Positions 8,090 through 17,062 of a stretch of DNA of 45,606 nucleotides are shown here, piece by piece. Made by a program: the position numbers and the translations under genes. The stretch spans positions 1-45,606 of the forward strand of contig NZ_CANCWQ010000015.1 in the NCBI RefSeq assembly GCF_947381555.1, read 5' to 3'. The notes below the pieces were generated by a model that did no database searches, was not told the DNA's origin, and was given only the letters and a program-made list of their open reading frames with translations. The stretch is from Limosilactobacillus pulli. Its GTDB lineage: Bacteria; Bacillota; Bacilli; Lactobacillales; Lactobacillaceae. Positions within the stretch are counted from its first letter, which is position 1; every line of letters begins with the position of its first letter.

Positions 8090-9121
8090 ATGAACGCAGC
8101 CATCATCGGAGTGACTGGCTATAGCGGCACGGTTTTGTACCAACTGCTCAACCAGCACCCAGCTGTTGAAAACATTCACTTGTACGGTCATCAAAAAGAT
8201 GTTGCCAAGCCGCGCTTTTTGAATGATGAAGTAGAGGCCTTCTGTGACCGACGAATCTTGATTGAGCCTTATGATGTCCGAAAAATCATGGCTGAAAATG
8301 ACGTTGTGTTTTTTGCCACGCCCGCCGGAGTCACTTCTAAGCTGGCCAAGCCTTACTTGGAAGCGGGCTTTCCGGTAATTGATCTTTCCGGTGACATGCG
8401 CTTAAAAGATCCCGCTGCCTATGAAAAGTGGTACCACAAGGATGCGGCACCGGCTGCTGAGCTGGCTCAAGCACAATATGGACTGGCTGATTTTAATGCC
8501 GTTCAAAAAGGCTACGTTGCCAATCCCGGTTGCTATGCGACGGCTACGCTTTTGGGACTGGCGCCGCTTATCAAGAGTCATTTGATTGAGCCGGATTCGA
8601 TTATCGTTGATGCCAAGTCAGGGCTTTCCGGTGCCGGCAAGAAATTGACGACTAGCTCGCATTTTGCCTGGATTAATGAAAACTCGCAGCCATACAAGGT
8701 TAATCAGCACCAGCACATTCCGGAGATTATCCAGCAGCTGCAGGTCTGGGATCAAAACGTCAAGGCATTGCAGTTTACAACGACTTTAATTCCCGTTACG
8801 CGTGGCATCATGGCCTCGATTTATGCCAAACCGTTGCCAGGCGTTGATGAAATTCAGCTGGATAAAGCCTTTGAAGAATGCTACGGCAAGCGACGATTCA
8901 TTCGTTTGATCAAAAACGGCTGGCCAAGCATCAAAGAAGTCAGCCATTCCAATTTCTGCGACCTGGGTTGGGCACTGGATCCAAACAGTCACACGATCCT
9001 GGTCGTTTCCGTAATCGATAATTTGATGAAAGGGGCTGCCGGTCAAGCAGTCCAAAACCTGAACCATATGTTTGAACTGGATGAGACGCTGGGGCTGCCA
9101 ATGATTCCCAGCTGGCCATAA
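8090..9121 (+). CDS. argC: N-acetyl-gamma-glutamyl-phosphate reductase
   Basis: A 343-aa cytosolic enzyme reducing N-acetylglutamyl phosphate to the semialdehyde with NADPH, the third step of ornithine/arginine synthesis. The N-terminal nucleotide-binding motif is GVTGYSGTVLYQLL. The catalytic cysteine is C148 in VANPGCYATA, and the substrate region has KSGLSGAGKK. Length is typical. AAGGAGG gives a strong ribosome binding site before the ATG. It is first in argCJBD, with 18 bp to argJ, behind a possible ArgR site. Confidence 0.95.
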   Translation: MNAAIIGVTGYSGTVLYQLLNQHPAVENIHLYGHQKDVAKPRFLNDEVEAFCDRRILIEPYDVRKIMAENDVVFFATPAGVTSKLAKPYLEAGFPVIDLSGDMRLKDPAAYEKWYHKDAAPAAELAQAQYGLADFNAVQKGYVANPGCYATATLLGLAPLIKSHLIEPDSIIVDAKSGLSGAGKKLTTSSHFAWINENSQPYKVNQHQHIPEIIQQLQVWDQNVKALQFTTTLIPVTRGIMASIYAKPLPGVDEIQLDKAFEECYGKRRFIRLIKNGWPSIKEVSHSNFCDLGWALDPNSHTILVVSVIDNLMKGAAGQAVQNLNHMFELDETLGLPMIPSWP

Positions 9122-9139
9122 TGAAAGGATGTCTTTAAT

Positions 9140-10366
9140 ATGATGGAACCACAAACTACACCTAATATTGCCTCAATTACCGAAACTGCCTTTACCTGGC
9201 CAAAGGGATTTTACAGTGACGGTCTGCATGCCGGTCTTAAAGCCGAAAAACCGGATCTGGGCTGGCTGTTTTCCAAGGTTCCGGCCAGTGCCGCGGGGGT
9301 TTATACGACCAACCAATTCTGCGCGGCCCCAACTGCCTTGACGAAAGAAACGATCAATCATGATCATCAGCTGCAGGGAATCATCGTCAACAGTGCAATT
9401 GCTAATTCTTGTACAGGTCCCCAAGGTAAGCTGGATGCTTTGAAGGAACAGGCACTGATGGCTAAAAAACTGGGGGTCAGTCAAAATCTGATCGGGGTGG
9501 CTTCAACCGGCGTGATCGGTGAAATGCTGCCAATGGATAAGATCAAGGCTGGAATTGCCAAGCTGAAGCAAACCAAATCAGCTAAAGTCACCGAAGCCGT
9601 TTTGACTACCGATACGCATACCAAAACGATTGCCGTTACGTTTGAGATTGCGGGCCACCAATGTACAATGGCCGGATTTTGCAAAGGCTCGGGAATGATT
9701 CACCCTAAGATGGCAACCATGCTGGGCTTTGTAATGACGGATGCCAAGATCAGCGGGGCCTGCCTGCAAGATCTGCTTAGCGAAGAAGTCGACACGACTT
9801 TTAATCAAATTACGGTTGATGGTGACAACTCTACCAACGATATGGTCGTTACGATGGCTAATGGGCTGGCAATGAAAGATGAAGAAGCTTTAACGCCAAA
9901 TCACCCCGACTATTCAGTCTTTGCCCAGGCCTATCATCAAGTTTTGAGTGCCCTGGCCAAAGAAATTGCCCGTGATGGCGAAGGGGCAACCAAGCTGGTC
10001 GAAGCCAACGTCAAGGGTGCGGCCAATGATTTGGATGCTCAGCACGTCGCCAAGGCAATCGTAGGATCTAATCTGGTCAAGGCAGCTCTGTTTGGTCAAG
10101 ATGCCAACTGGGGCCGGATCATGGGAGCGATCGGGGCTACAGATGCCGACTTGGACGTCAATCGCGTGGATATTAAGCTCAATGGCATCAATATTGTCTT
10201 GAGCAGCCATGGTGTTGAATATGACGAATGGCTGCTGCGGCAAAAACTGGCTAAAGATCAGATCAAAATCGATGTTGATCTGCACCACGGCTTTGGTAAG
10301 GGACAGGCATGGGGATGTGATCTGACTTACAAATATGTACAGATCAATGCCTCGTACCGGAGCTAG
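9140..10366 (+). CDS. argJ: Glutamate N-acetyltransferase / ornithine acetyltransferase
   Basis: A 408-aa enzyme moving the acetyl group from N-acetylornithine to glutamate, giving the cyclic arginine pathway. It is made as a precursor that cleaves itself before the nucleophile Thr (T193) in KMATMLGF, preceded by CKGSGMIHP. Other family marks are TTNQFCAAPT and VDGDNSTNDMV. The presence of argJ explains why no argE is needed. Whether it also uses acetyl-CoA (bifunctional form) is not readable. It lies 9 bp before argB. Confidence 0.95.
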   Translation: MMEPQTTPNIASITETAFTWPKGFYSDGLHAGLKAEKPDLGWLFSKVPASAAGVYTTNQFCAAPTALTKETINHDHQLQGIIVNSAIANSCTGPQGKLDALKEQALMAKKLGVSQNLIGVASTGVIGEMLPMDKIKAGIAKLKQTKSAKVTEAVLTTDTHTKTIAVTFEIAGHQCTMAGFCKGSGMIHPKMATMLGFVMTDAKISGACLQDLLSEEVDTTFNQITVDGDNSTNDMVVTMANGLAMKDEEALTPNHPDYSVFAQAYHQVLSALAKEIARDGEGATKLVEANVKGAANDLDAQHVAKAIVGSNLVKAALFGQDANWGRIMGAIGATDADLDVNRVDIKLNGINIVLSSHGVEYDEWLLRQKLAKDQIKIDVDLHHGFGKGQAWGCDLTYKYVQINASYRS

Positions 10367-10375
10367 GGGGCTTAA

Positions 10376-11113
10376 ATGAAAGATCTGATCATTATTAAGA
10401 TCGGCGGCCAGGCCATCAGTGAGTTGACTGAGGATTTTTTTGAGCAGCTGGCCATCCGGCATGCCCAAGGGAAAAAGATTCTGCTGCTGCATGGCGGCGG
10501 GCCATTGATCACTAAGCTTTGCCAGCAGCTGCAGGTCCCAGTCGTTAAAAAAGATGGCGTGCGGATAACCGATATGCAGACCTTGGCGTTGACCAAGCTG
10601 GTTTTGCTGGGACAGGCTCAGCCATTGCTTTTACAAAAACTCAGTGCACACCACTTGCCAGTCGTTGGGCTAAATGCTGCGGACAATCAGATGCTGGTGG
10701 GCAAGTATCTGGATCAAAGCGTCTATGGTCAAGTGGGAAAAGTCGTTAGCGTCAATCAGTCAGCCTTGCTGAAGCTTTTAGACAGCTACATCGGGGTTTT
10801 GGCACCATTGGCCGTTACTAAAAACGGTAACTGGCTCAATGTCAATGCCGATCAAGCGGCAGCCGACACTGCCAGTCTGCTGGGGGCCAAAAAACTTTAT
10901 TTGATGACTGACGTGGCTGGCGTCTTGAACCATCATCAATTGATTGCGCACCTCACTAAGCCGATCTCACAAAAATTAATTGCTGAAAAAATCATCAAAA
11001 GCGGGATGCAGCCAAAAATCAAGGCTGCCTTTGCTGCCTGTGCCGCGGGTGTTGAGCAGGTTGCTATCACCAATTGTCTAAAAAATCCCGGCACGATTAT
11101 TACCAAGGAGTAA
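10376..11113 (+). CDS. argB: Acetylglutamate kinase
   Basis: A 245-aa amino-acid kinase phosphorylating N-acetylglutamate. Signature segments are IIIKIGGQAI (ATP Lys), LLHGGGPLI, VNADQAAADTASLLGA, LMTDVAGVL and SGMQPKIKAA. It lacks the N-terminal extension seen in arginine-inhibited hexameric forms, so feedback inhibition may be weak (inference). GGAGCTAGGGGG gives the ribosome binding site. It lies between argJ and argD with a few bases on either side. Confidence 0.94.
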   Translation: MKDLIIIKIGGQAISELTEDFFEQLAIRHAQGKKILLLHGGGPLITKLCQQLQVPVVKKDGVRITDMQTLALTKLVLLGQAQPLLLQKLSAHHLPVVGLNAADNQMLVGKYLDQSVYGQVGKVVSVNQSALLKLLDSYIGVLAPLAVTKNGNWLNVNADQAAADTASLLGAKKLYLMTDVAGVLNHHQLIAHLTKPISQKLIAEKIIKSGMQPKIKAAFAACAAGVEQVAITNCLKNPGTIITKE

Positions 11114-11117
11114 CGAT

Positions 11118-12278
11118 ATGAATCATCTATTTCCAACTTATACCCGGTTCCCATTTGAAATCGTAAAAGGAACCGGCGCCCATCTATTTGATGAACAGGG
11201 TAATGAATATCTCGACTTAACCAGCGGCATCGGCGTCTGTGGCTTGGGCTACAACGTCAAGGAACTCAACGATGCCGTCGAACAGCAATTGCATCAGGTT
11301 TGGCACACGTCCAATCTGTATGAGAGCTCGTTGCAAGAAAGCGTTGCGGCCAAATTAGGCGTTGAATCCGACATGCTGGTAAGCTTTGCCAATTCAGGGA
11401 CTGAAGCTAACGAAGCAGCTTTGAAGCTGGCGCGCAAGGCAACGGGACGACTGGATTTTCTGGCGTTTGACCACTCATTTCACGGCCGTTCCGCGGGATC
11501 ATTAACGGTTACGGGCAATCAAGGTATTAAAGAAGGCTTCTTGCCACTGGTGCCGGGTGCACGCTTTGCTAAATATAACGATTATGCGGCTTTAGATGAG
11601 ATCAAACCGGATCTGGCTGGGGTGATCTTAGAAGTTGTTCAGGGCGAAGGCGGCGTGATTGCGGGGGATGCCAAGTGGCTCAAGGCTGTTGAAGAAAAAT
11701 GCCATGAAGTCGGAGCTTTGCTGTTGATTGACGAGGTGCAGACCGGGATGGGACGGACTGGTTCATTGTTTGCCTTTGAGCAGTTTGGCCTGCATCCGGA
11801 TATCTATACAGTTGCTAAAGGGCTGGCCAATGGAATTCCGGTTGGGGCCATGGTTGGCAAAAAAGAACTTGGACAATATTTTGGCCCTGGCAGTCATGGT
11901 TCAACGTTTGCCGGTAATCCATTAGCAATGGCGGCCGCTCAGCAGGTATTAAAAATGCTGGATAATGATTTCTTGAATGCAGTTGGGCAAAAAGCTGCCG
12001 TGATGCATCAGACAATGGAAAATGAGCTGTTAGATCTGGACATGGTTAAATCAATCAGTGGATTGGGGCTGATGATTGGCATTCACTTGGATCAGTCGGT
12101 ACCAGTCGGTCAGGTGCTGGATCAGTTGCATGCTCAGCGCGTCCTGGCGCTTTCGGCTCGTGACAATACCTTGCGTTTGTTGCCGCCATTGATTGCCAGT
12201 CAAGACGAGCTGCTGACTGGTGTCGATGAGATCAAAAAGGCGCTGAATGCAGTTGAATCGGCGACCACTACCGCATAA
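11118..12278 (+). CDS. argD: Acetylornithine aminotransferase
   Basis: A 386-aa class III PLP aminotransferase converting N-acetylglutamate semialdehyde to N-acetylornithine. Visible marks are SGIGVCGLGY, SGTEANEAALKLAR (phosphate binding), LLIDEVQTGMGRTG and VAKGLANGIPVGAM, with PLP lysine K234. It is last in argCJBD and followed by a terminator. argF and carbamoyl-phosphate genes are not in the window, so the local product is ornithine. Confidence 0.94.
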   Translation: MNHLFPTYTRFPFEIVKGTGAHLFDEQGNEYLDLTSGIGVCGLGYNVKELNDAVEQQLHQVWHTSNLYESSLQESVAAKLGVESDMLVSFANSGTEANEAALKLARKATGRLDFLAFDHSFHGRSAGSLTVTGNQGIKEGFLPLVPGARFAKYNDYAALDEIKPDLAGVILEVVQGEGGVIAGDAKWLKAVEEKCHEVGALLLIDEVQTGMGRTGSLFAFEQFGLHPDIYTVAKGLANGIPVGAMVGKKELGQYFGPGSHGSTFAGNPLAMAAAQQVLKMLDNDFLNAVGQKAAVMHQTMENELLDLDMVKSISGLGLMIGIHLDQSVPVGQVLDQLHAQRVLALSARDNTLRLLPPLIASQDELLTGVDEIKKALNAVESATTTA

Positions 12279-12280
12279 AT

Positions 12281-12317
12281 AAAATCCGCCAAGCCAAAAA
12301 TGGTTTGACGGATTTTT
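12281..12317 (+). terminator. Terminator of argCJBD
   Basis: Stem AAAATCCGCCAA / TTGACGGATTTT with T run, starting three bases after the argD stop. Confidence 0.85.
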
Positions 12318-12525
12318 ATCGTTGGGGATGATGGCGTGCTGCTTAACAAATTGGCTTGATGAAAATTGATTTTCTGAGTGAATCTAGTGGATTGATCTTG
12401 AATGATACCGATTTATCGAATGAAAGAAAAATCATATGATACAAAAATATTTTATTAGCTAGGACGTTTAAAGCCAATCGTCCCAACGATGAAAGCTCTT
12501 ACTAGAGTAGGAGCTTGAATGAAAA

Positions 12526-12542
12526 GGTCAGCAAAGGTCAAA
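12526..12542 (+). promoter_or_regulatory. CtsR operator upstream of hsp20
   Basis: GGTCAGCAAAGGTCAAA matches the CtsR heptad direct repeat GGTCAAA-N3-GGTCAAA with two mismatches in the first half. It lies about 120 bp upstream of the small heat-shock gene. The rest of 12318-12659 has no gene. Confidence 0.75.
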
Positions 12543-12659
12543 CTGATTTTGCTGAGGAGCAGTGAATTTAGCAAAGTGAAGGGTTGTATTTTTTAATATA
12601 CAAACTAAGATGAAAGTGTACAAATGATATGAGTTATTATAGGAAAGGAAGTTTTGGAT

Positions 12660-13097
12660 ATGGCTAATGAAATTCAACGTCATAACAACATGTTTGACGA
12701 CGTAATGAGCGCTGGCATGCGCAACCTGCTGAACGACAATTTCTTCTCTGGCTTTAATGCTAAGGCAGATCATATGAAGACTGACATTGCGGAAACCGAG
12801 AAGAACTACGTCGTTAAAGTCGACATGCCCGGCTTTGACAAGAAGGACATTCACATCAATTATGAGAACAACATCCTGACGATCACGGGTCGCCGTGACA
12901 CGTTTGACGACCTTTCTGATAAGGATGGCAACATTCTGCACAGCGAACGCAACCATGGTCAAATGAGCCGTTCATTCCGTCTGCCGGAAGTTGACCTGAA
13001 GAAGGCATCTGCTCACTATAGCGATGGGGTTCTGGTTCTGACGCTGCCTAAGCTGGCACCAGAAGCCGGTACGGGCACGCATATCGAAATCGAATAA
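12660..13097 (+). CDS. Small heat-shock protein (Hsp20/alpha-crystallin)
   Basis: A 145-aa ATP-independent chaperone that holds unfolding proteins. The alpha-crystallin domain spans about residues 38-135: TDIAETEKNYVVKVDMPGFDKKDI, then the RRDTFDD loop and GQMSRSFRLPEVD. The C-terminal GVLVLTLPKL is the usual end strand. The ATG at 12660 follows AGGAAAGGAAG; an in-frame TTG at 12654 is less likely. The CtsR box upstream predicts induction by heat and protein damage. It is monocistronic with a terminator. Confidence 0.93.
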   Translation: MANEIQRHNNMFDDVMSAGMRNLLNDNFFSGFNAKADHMKTDIAETEKNYVVKVDMPGFDKKDIHINYENNILTITGRRDTFDDLSDKDGNILHSERNHGQMSRSFRLPEVDLKKASAHYSDGVLVLTLPKLAPEAGTGTHIEIE

Positions 13098-13119
13098 TTT
13101 AATTGACAAGTAATCTTTA

Positions 13120-13155
13120 AATGAGTAGCAGTTTTAAATTGCTACTCATTTTTTG
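13120..13155 (+). terminator. Terminator after hsp20
   Basis: Perfect stem AATGAGTAGCA / TGCTACTCATT followed by T6. Confidence 0.9.
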
Positions 13156-13164
13156 TTTTGTCTA

Positions 13165-13193
13165 TGTAAATGCTTTCACGAATTTGCTATAAT
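13165..13193 (+). promoter_or_regulatory. Promoter with cre-like site for the YfcC/peptidase operon
   Basis: TGTAAATGCTTTCA (13165-13178) matches the CcpA cre consensus except for T in the central CG. It overlaps the -35 position of an extended -10 promoter, TGC-TATAAT (13185-13193). The geometry fits CcpA repression. Confidence 0.6.
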
Positions 13194-13296
13194 TAATTTG
13201 TATAATTTAACAATTCTATAATCACTTTATTATCTTTATAGCTAAAGGAGGGGACGTTTTGGAAAACGCAAAGCCAACCAAAAAAACCGGTTTAAG

Positions 13297-14775
13297 ATGC
13301 CATCCGCGTTTACGATTTTATTTTTCATTATCGTCGTCTTGGCAGTCTTAACCTGGTTTATTCCAGCCGGTAAGTACGCTACCGATTCAGCTGGCAACAT
13401 TATTGCTCATACCTACCATACCGTTTCGCCACACCCACAAGGCATCTGGGATGTCTTCATGGCAATGGTCATCGGGATGATTGGTGACAGCAAGACGGAA
13501 GGGGCGATTCAGATCGCACTGTTCATCTTGGTAATCGGTGGGTTCTTAGGCGTTGTTAACAAAACTGGAGCTTTAAACAATGGGATTTCGGCTGTCGTTC
13601 ATCGTTATGAGGGCCGCGAACGGACATTGATTCCAATTTTGATGATTATATTTGCTTTGGGGGGTACAACCTATGGCATGGGTGAAGAGACGCTGGCCTT
13701 TTACCCCTTGCTGATTCCAGTGATGATCGGTTGCGGCTTTGACTCGATCGTTGCGGTGGCCGTGGCTTTAGTCGGCACGCAGCTGGGCTGTCTAGCATCA
13801 ACGGTCAACCCATTTGCCACTGGGGTTGCATCTGCTACATTAAAGATCTCGCCAGGTGAAGGCTTGATTCCACGGCTGATCCTGCTGGTAATCGTCACGG
13901 CACTTGGTATCTGGTACACGATGCACTATGCTGACCAGGTAAAAAAAGATCCAACCAAATCATTAGTCTACGCGCAGCGGACTGAAGATGAAAAACGGTT
14001 TGACATTTCCGAAAAGACGCAGGACACGCAGCCATTAACCAAGGTGCAAAAACGCGTGCTGTGGCTGTTTGGGATCACGTTTGTAATTATGATCATGGGG
14101 CTGGTGCCATGGACTGATCTGAACAAGCATTGGACGGCCTTTGATACGTTTACCAACTGGCTGCATGGCATTCCGTTCCTGGGCGTTTTGATCGGTAAAG
14201 ACATCCCAGCCTTAGGGACTTGGTACTTTAACGAAATTACGCTGCTGTTTATCTTCATGTCAGTAGTCATCATGTTTGTCGCACATATGAAAGAAAGCGA
14301 ATTTATCGACGCCTTCTTAAAGGGAATGGACGACCTGCTCAGTGTTGCGATTATCGTGGCTGTTGCACGTGGCATTCAGGTTATCATGAACAATGGTATG
14401 ATCACGGCAACTGTTTTGCACTGGGGCGAAGTTGGACTGGGCGGCCTGTCGCGCAGTGCCTTCATCATTTTGACCTACATTTTCTACATTCCAATGTCAT
14501 TCCTGATTCCATCAACTTCCGGTTTGGCTGCCGCTACGATGGGCATTATGGGGCCACTGGGACACTTCTGTCATGTTTCCAGCAGTCTGGTTATTACGGC
14601 TTACCAAGCAGCTTCTGGCTGGATTAACCTGATTACGCCAACTTCTGGCATCGTGATGGGGGCATTGGCAATCGCGCACGTCAACATCAGCGTCTGGTGG
14701 AAGTGGATGGCCAAGTTCATGGTGATCCTGTTCCTGGTTACCTGCGTCTTCTTAGGCGTTGCCGCGGTACTTTAG
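13297..14775 (+). CDS. YfcC-family (DcuC-like) membrane transporter; start disputed
   Basis: A 492-aa polytopic membrane protein of the YfcC/DcuC transporter family, starting MPSAFTILFFIIVVLAVLTWFIPAG, with a dozen or so hydrophobic segments and the GLAAATMGIMGPL region near the end. The ATG at 13297 has no ribosome binding site. A strong AAAGGAGGGG sits at 13244-13253 and serves a TTG at 13259 in another frame, encoding MENAKPTKKTG. One extra A in the A7 run at 13280-13286 would fuse it in frame to give TKKNRFKMPSAF, a more usual family N-terminus. The neighbouring M20 peptidase, 29 bp downstream, suggests uptake of a peptide or amino-acid-like substrate. The substrate is unknown. Confidence 0.8.
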   Translation: MPSAFTILFFIIVVLAVLTWFIPAGKYATDSAGNIIAHTYHTVSPHPQGIWDVFMAMVIGMIGDSKTEGAIQIALFILVIGGFLGVVNKTGALNNGISAVVHRYEGRERTLIPILMIIFALGGTTYGMGEETLAFYPLLIPVMIGCGFDSIVAVAVALVGTQLGCLASTVNPFATGVASATLKISPGEGLIPRLILLVIVTALGIWYTMHYADQVKKDPTKSLVYAQRTEDEKRFDISEKTQDTQPLTKVQKRVLWLFGITFVIMIMGLVPWTDLNKHWTAFDTFTNWLHGIPFLGVLIGKDIPALGTWYFNEITLLFIFMSVVIMFVAHMKESEFIDAFLKGMDDLLSVAIIVAVARGIQVIMNNGMITATVLHWGEVGLGGLSRSAFIILTYIFYIPMSFLIPSTSGLAAATMGIMGPLGHFCHVSSSLVITAYQAASGWINLITPTSGIVMGALAIAHVNISVWWKWMAKFMVILFLVTCVFLGVAAVL

Positions 14776-14804
14776 ATTTTTTGATCATATCAGGGGGAAT
14801 TAAT

Positions 14805-16148
14805 ATGGGAGCAGAATTGGTTCAAGAACAAGAGCGCAAGGCAGCTTTAAAGGCCTTAAAGCGGCTGGTAGCCAAGCCCTCTTATAATGAGGCTCCAGCA
14901 CCGGGCGCACCATTCGGATCCAAGATCAGGGTGGCCTTGGATGAATTGATGAAAATCTGTGACGAACTGGGCTATCAGACCTATGAGGATCCGGATGGCT
15001 ACTATGGCTATGCCGAAACCGGTACGGGTGATGAGACGTTTGGCATCATTGGCCATGTTGATACGGTACCGGCTGGCGATTTAAGCACTTGGGAGCATGA
15101 TCCGTATTGTGGCGAGACTTTTGGCGATGTGGTCTATGGGCGCGGCGTACAAGATGACAAAGGTCCCGTCATTGCGGCTTTGTTTGCGGTTAAGGCACTG
15201 GAGAATCGCGGCTTGCAGTTTAATAAAAAAATCCGCTTTATCTTTGGTACCGATGAAGAAACGCTGTGGCGCGGGATTGCCAAGTACAACCAAAAAGAAG
15301 CGCCAATTGATTTGGGATTTTCGCCAGACGCTGAATTTCCGGTTACTTATGCTGAAAAAGGGCTGCAGCAGTCGTATCTAGTCGGCCCCGGCAGCGAGCA
15401 GTTGGTCGTAGATACCGGCAGTGCGTTTAATGCAGTACCGGATCGTGCTGAATATGCCGGACTAAAACAAAGCGAGGTCAAGGTGGCACTTGAAAAACAT
15501 GGGTTTAAATATCATGAGGAAGATGGCAAATTAGTCGTTGAGGGACGAGCTATTCATACCATGCTGGCTCCTCAAGGCGTGAACGCGGTCTTAAGGTTAG
15601 CCATTGCCTTGGATGACGTTTTTAAAGGCTTTGGACCATTGGACTTTATTGGTCAGTGCTTTAAAGAAGATGCCACGGGAACCAATCTGTTGGGTGATGT
15701 CAAAGACGAGGCATCAGGACACTTGACGTTTAACATCTCAAGTCTGAAGATCACGCCAAAAGAGACGCGGATGCAGATTGATCTGCGAATTCCGGTGGCG
15801 ATTGATCGGGATGCGCTGCTGGAAAAATTAAGTCAAAACGTTGCCAAATATGATTTGAAATACGAGCATTTTGACTATGTGGCACCGCTGTATGTTCCGA
15901 AAGACACTGAGCTGGTTAAGACACTGATGGCGGTTTATCAAGATCAAACCGGCGACACTAAGTCTCAGCCGCAAGTCAGCGGCGGGGCAACGTTTGCGCG
16001 GACGATGCATAACTGCGTGGCCTTTGGCGCCATGCTGCCGACCACGCCTGACTTTATGCATCAAGCCAATGAGCAGTGGCCGCTCAAGGATATGTTCAAG
16101 GCCATGGACATCTTTGCCGAAGCAGTCAAACGTTTGTGCGTAGACTAA
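14805..16148 (+). CDS. M20-family dipeptidase (PepV-like)
   Basis: A 447-aa zinc metallopeptidase of the M20 family. Metal-site motifs are IGHVDTVPAG (H84, D86), GRGVQDDKGP (bridging Asp) and GTDEETLWRG (Glu pair). Like PepV it has the inserted lid/dimerisation domain and a C-terminal HQANE motif giving a metal His. The start is the ATG at 14805 with AGGGGGAA ahead; an upstream frame extension overlaps the transporter and is rejected. Co-transcription with the YfcC-type transporter suggests the pair imports and cleaves one substrate. A second PepV-like enzyme lies at 41600. Confidence 0.85.
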   Translation: MGAELVQEQERKAALKALKRLVAKPSYNEAPAPGAPFGSKIRVALDELMKICDELGYQTYEDPDGYYGYAETGTGDETFGIIGHVDTVPAGDLSTWEHDPYCGETFGDVVYGRGVQDDKGPVIAALFAVKALENRGLQFNKKIRFIFGTDEETLWRGIAKYNQKEAPIDLGFSPDAEFPVTYAEKGLQQSYLVGPGSEQLVVDTGSAFNAVPDRAEYAGLKQSEVKVALEKHGFKYHEEDGKLVVEGRAIHTMLAPQGVNAVLRLAIALDDVFKGFGPLDFIGQCFKEDATGTNLLGDVKDEASGHLTFNISSLKITPKETRMQIDLRIPVAIDRDALLEKLSQNVAKYDLKYEHFDYVAPLYVPKDTELVKTLMAVYQDQTGDTKSQPQVSGGATFARTMHNCVAFGAMLPTTPDFMHQANEQWPLKDMFKAMDIFAEAVKRLCVD

Positions 16149-16164
16149 AGGATTTTAAATAAAT

Positions 16165-16204
16165 TAAAAAGCAGTCACGAGTCTATGCTCGCGGCTGCTT
16201 TTTT
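16165..16204 (+). terminator. Terminator of YfcC/peptidase operon
   Basis: Stem AAAAAGCAGTCACGAG / CTCGCGGCTGCTTTTT with T run. Confidence 0.9.
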
Positions 16205-16220
16205 GAAAATCGGGTCTGCT

Positions 16221-16388
16221 TTAGATGTGTTCTTTAATGCCGTTGGGAAAGTCCTTATCGATTTCCTTTAAGATTGGCAATAAAGTGTTGATGTATTCAT
16301 GATAGGCCTCAATTGGCTTGCGGTCCTTGCCGTTTGCCTGCAAAAGTGCAATGGCAATATCATGTGCACGTTGTTCATTGCTGATCAT
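16221..16388 (-). CDS. Small orphan protein, 55 aa
   Basis: A short minus-strand gene. It starts ATG at 16388 with GAGGTG six bases ahead and encodes 55 aa, beginning MISNEQRAHDIAIALLQANG and ending FPNGIKEHI. It looks like a helical cytosolic protein without cysteines or membrane segments. The VanZ-like gene lies 14 bp upstream on the same strand, so they may be co-transcribed. The family is not recognised; credible codon structure and the ribosome binding site support it as real. Confidence 0.65.
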   Translation of the reverse strand: MISNEQRAHDIAIALLQANGKDRKPIEAYHEYINTLLPILKEIDKDFPNGIKEHI

Positions 16389-16402
16389 ATTATTCACCTC
16401 AA

Positions 16403-16939
16403 TTACAGTTTAACAAATTTTATCGTCAGCTGCGAAATCCAGCCAGCCAGAACCGTCGTTTTTAAAATGACCATAGTATAAAAGCCAACCAAAACGCCCG
16501 CGGTATTAGTAATGACGTCATCAATATCGACAAAGCGTTCAACATGAAAAAGAAGATCGCATAAAAATTGCGTGGTTTCAATTGAGATTCCCAGCAGGAT
16601 GCCAAACAGCAGTACAAATTTGCAATCATGCCGATCACTCAGCAGATACCAATAGATGCCCGCTGGAACCGTCATGACGATATTTAAGAAAAAATCAGGC
16701 GACAAGGCTTGAAACGGAATGATGTTGCAGGGAACACCTAAGACGTGATAAAAAATCTTATGCGGACCGCCCCAGTTATACTGGGTTGGCGTAAAACAGA
16801 GATAGGCGATTGCCAAAGTATAGATTAAGGCACTCAACATCGTAAACCATTGCCAGCCATGGAGCGGTAGACGCAAGGTCTGATTAAGCATGGTGCCCCA
16901 GATGATTAATAGTATTATAAATGGAATCCAAGAACGCAA
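16403..16939 (-). CDS. VanZ-like membrane protein
   Basis: A 178-aa integral membrane protein with four or five hydrophobic segments. VanZ-family marks are the CNIIPFQAL segment, NIVMTVPAGIYW, ETTQFL and RFVDIDDVITNTAGVLVGF near the C-terminus. VanZ homologues associate with wall-antibiotic tolerance, but most chromosomal copies have no proven role. The start is taken as the TTG at 16939, ten bases after TGGGGAG; the upstream TTG at 16957 overlaps that site. It is followed by the 55-aa orphan gene. Confidence 0.8.
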   Translation of the reverse strand: MRSWIPFIILLIIWGTMLNQTLRLPLHGWQWFTMLSALIYTLAIAYLCFTPTQYNWGGPHKIFYHVLGVPCNIIPFQALSPDFFLNIVMTVPAGIYWYLLSDRHDCKFVLLFGILLGISIETTQFLCDLLFHVERFVDIDDVITNTAGVLVGFYTMVILKTTVLAGWISQLTIKFVKL

Positions 16940-17062
16940 AATTAAAAATCTCCCCAATAACTCTAACTAAAATTTAAAAACGTGGTACAATAAAGATTCT
17001 AGGTTTTACCCTCCAGTCTAGCAAAAAATGCTGGGCAGGTTAAGAGAAGGAGGAAATTAAAT

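Noticed and set aside
12528..12962. 144-codon minus-strand frame over hsp20
   Set aside because: It is the antisense shadow of the heat-shock gene and its CtsR region.
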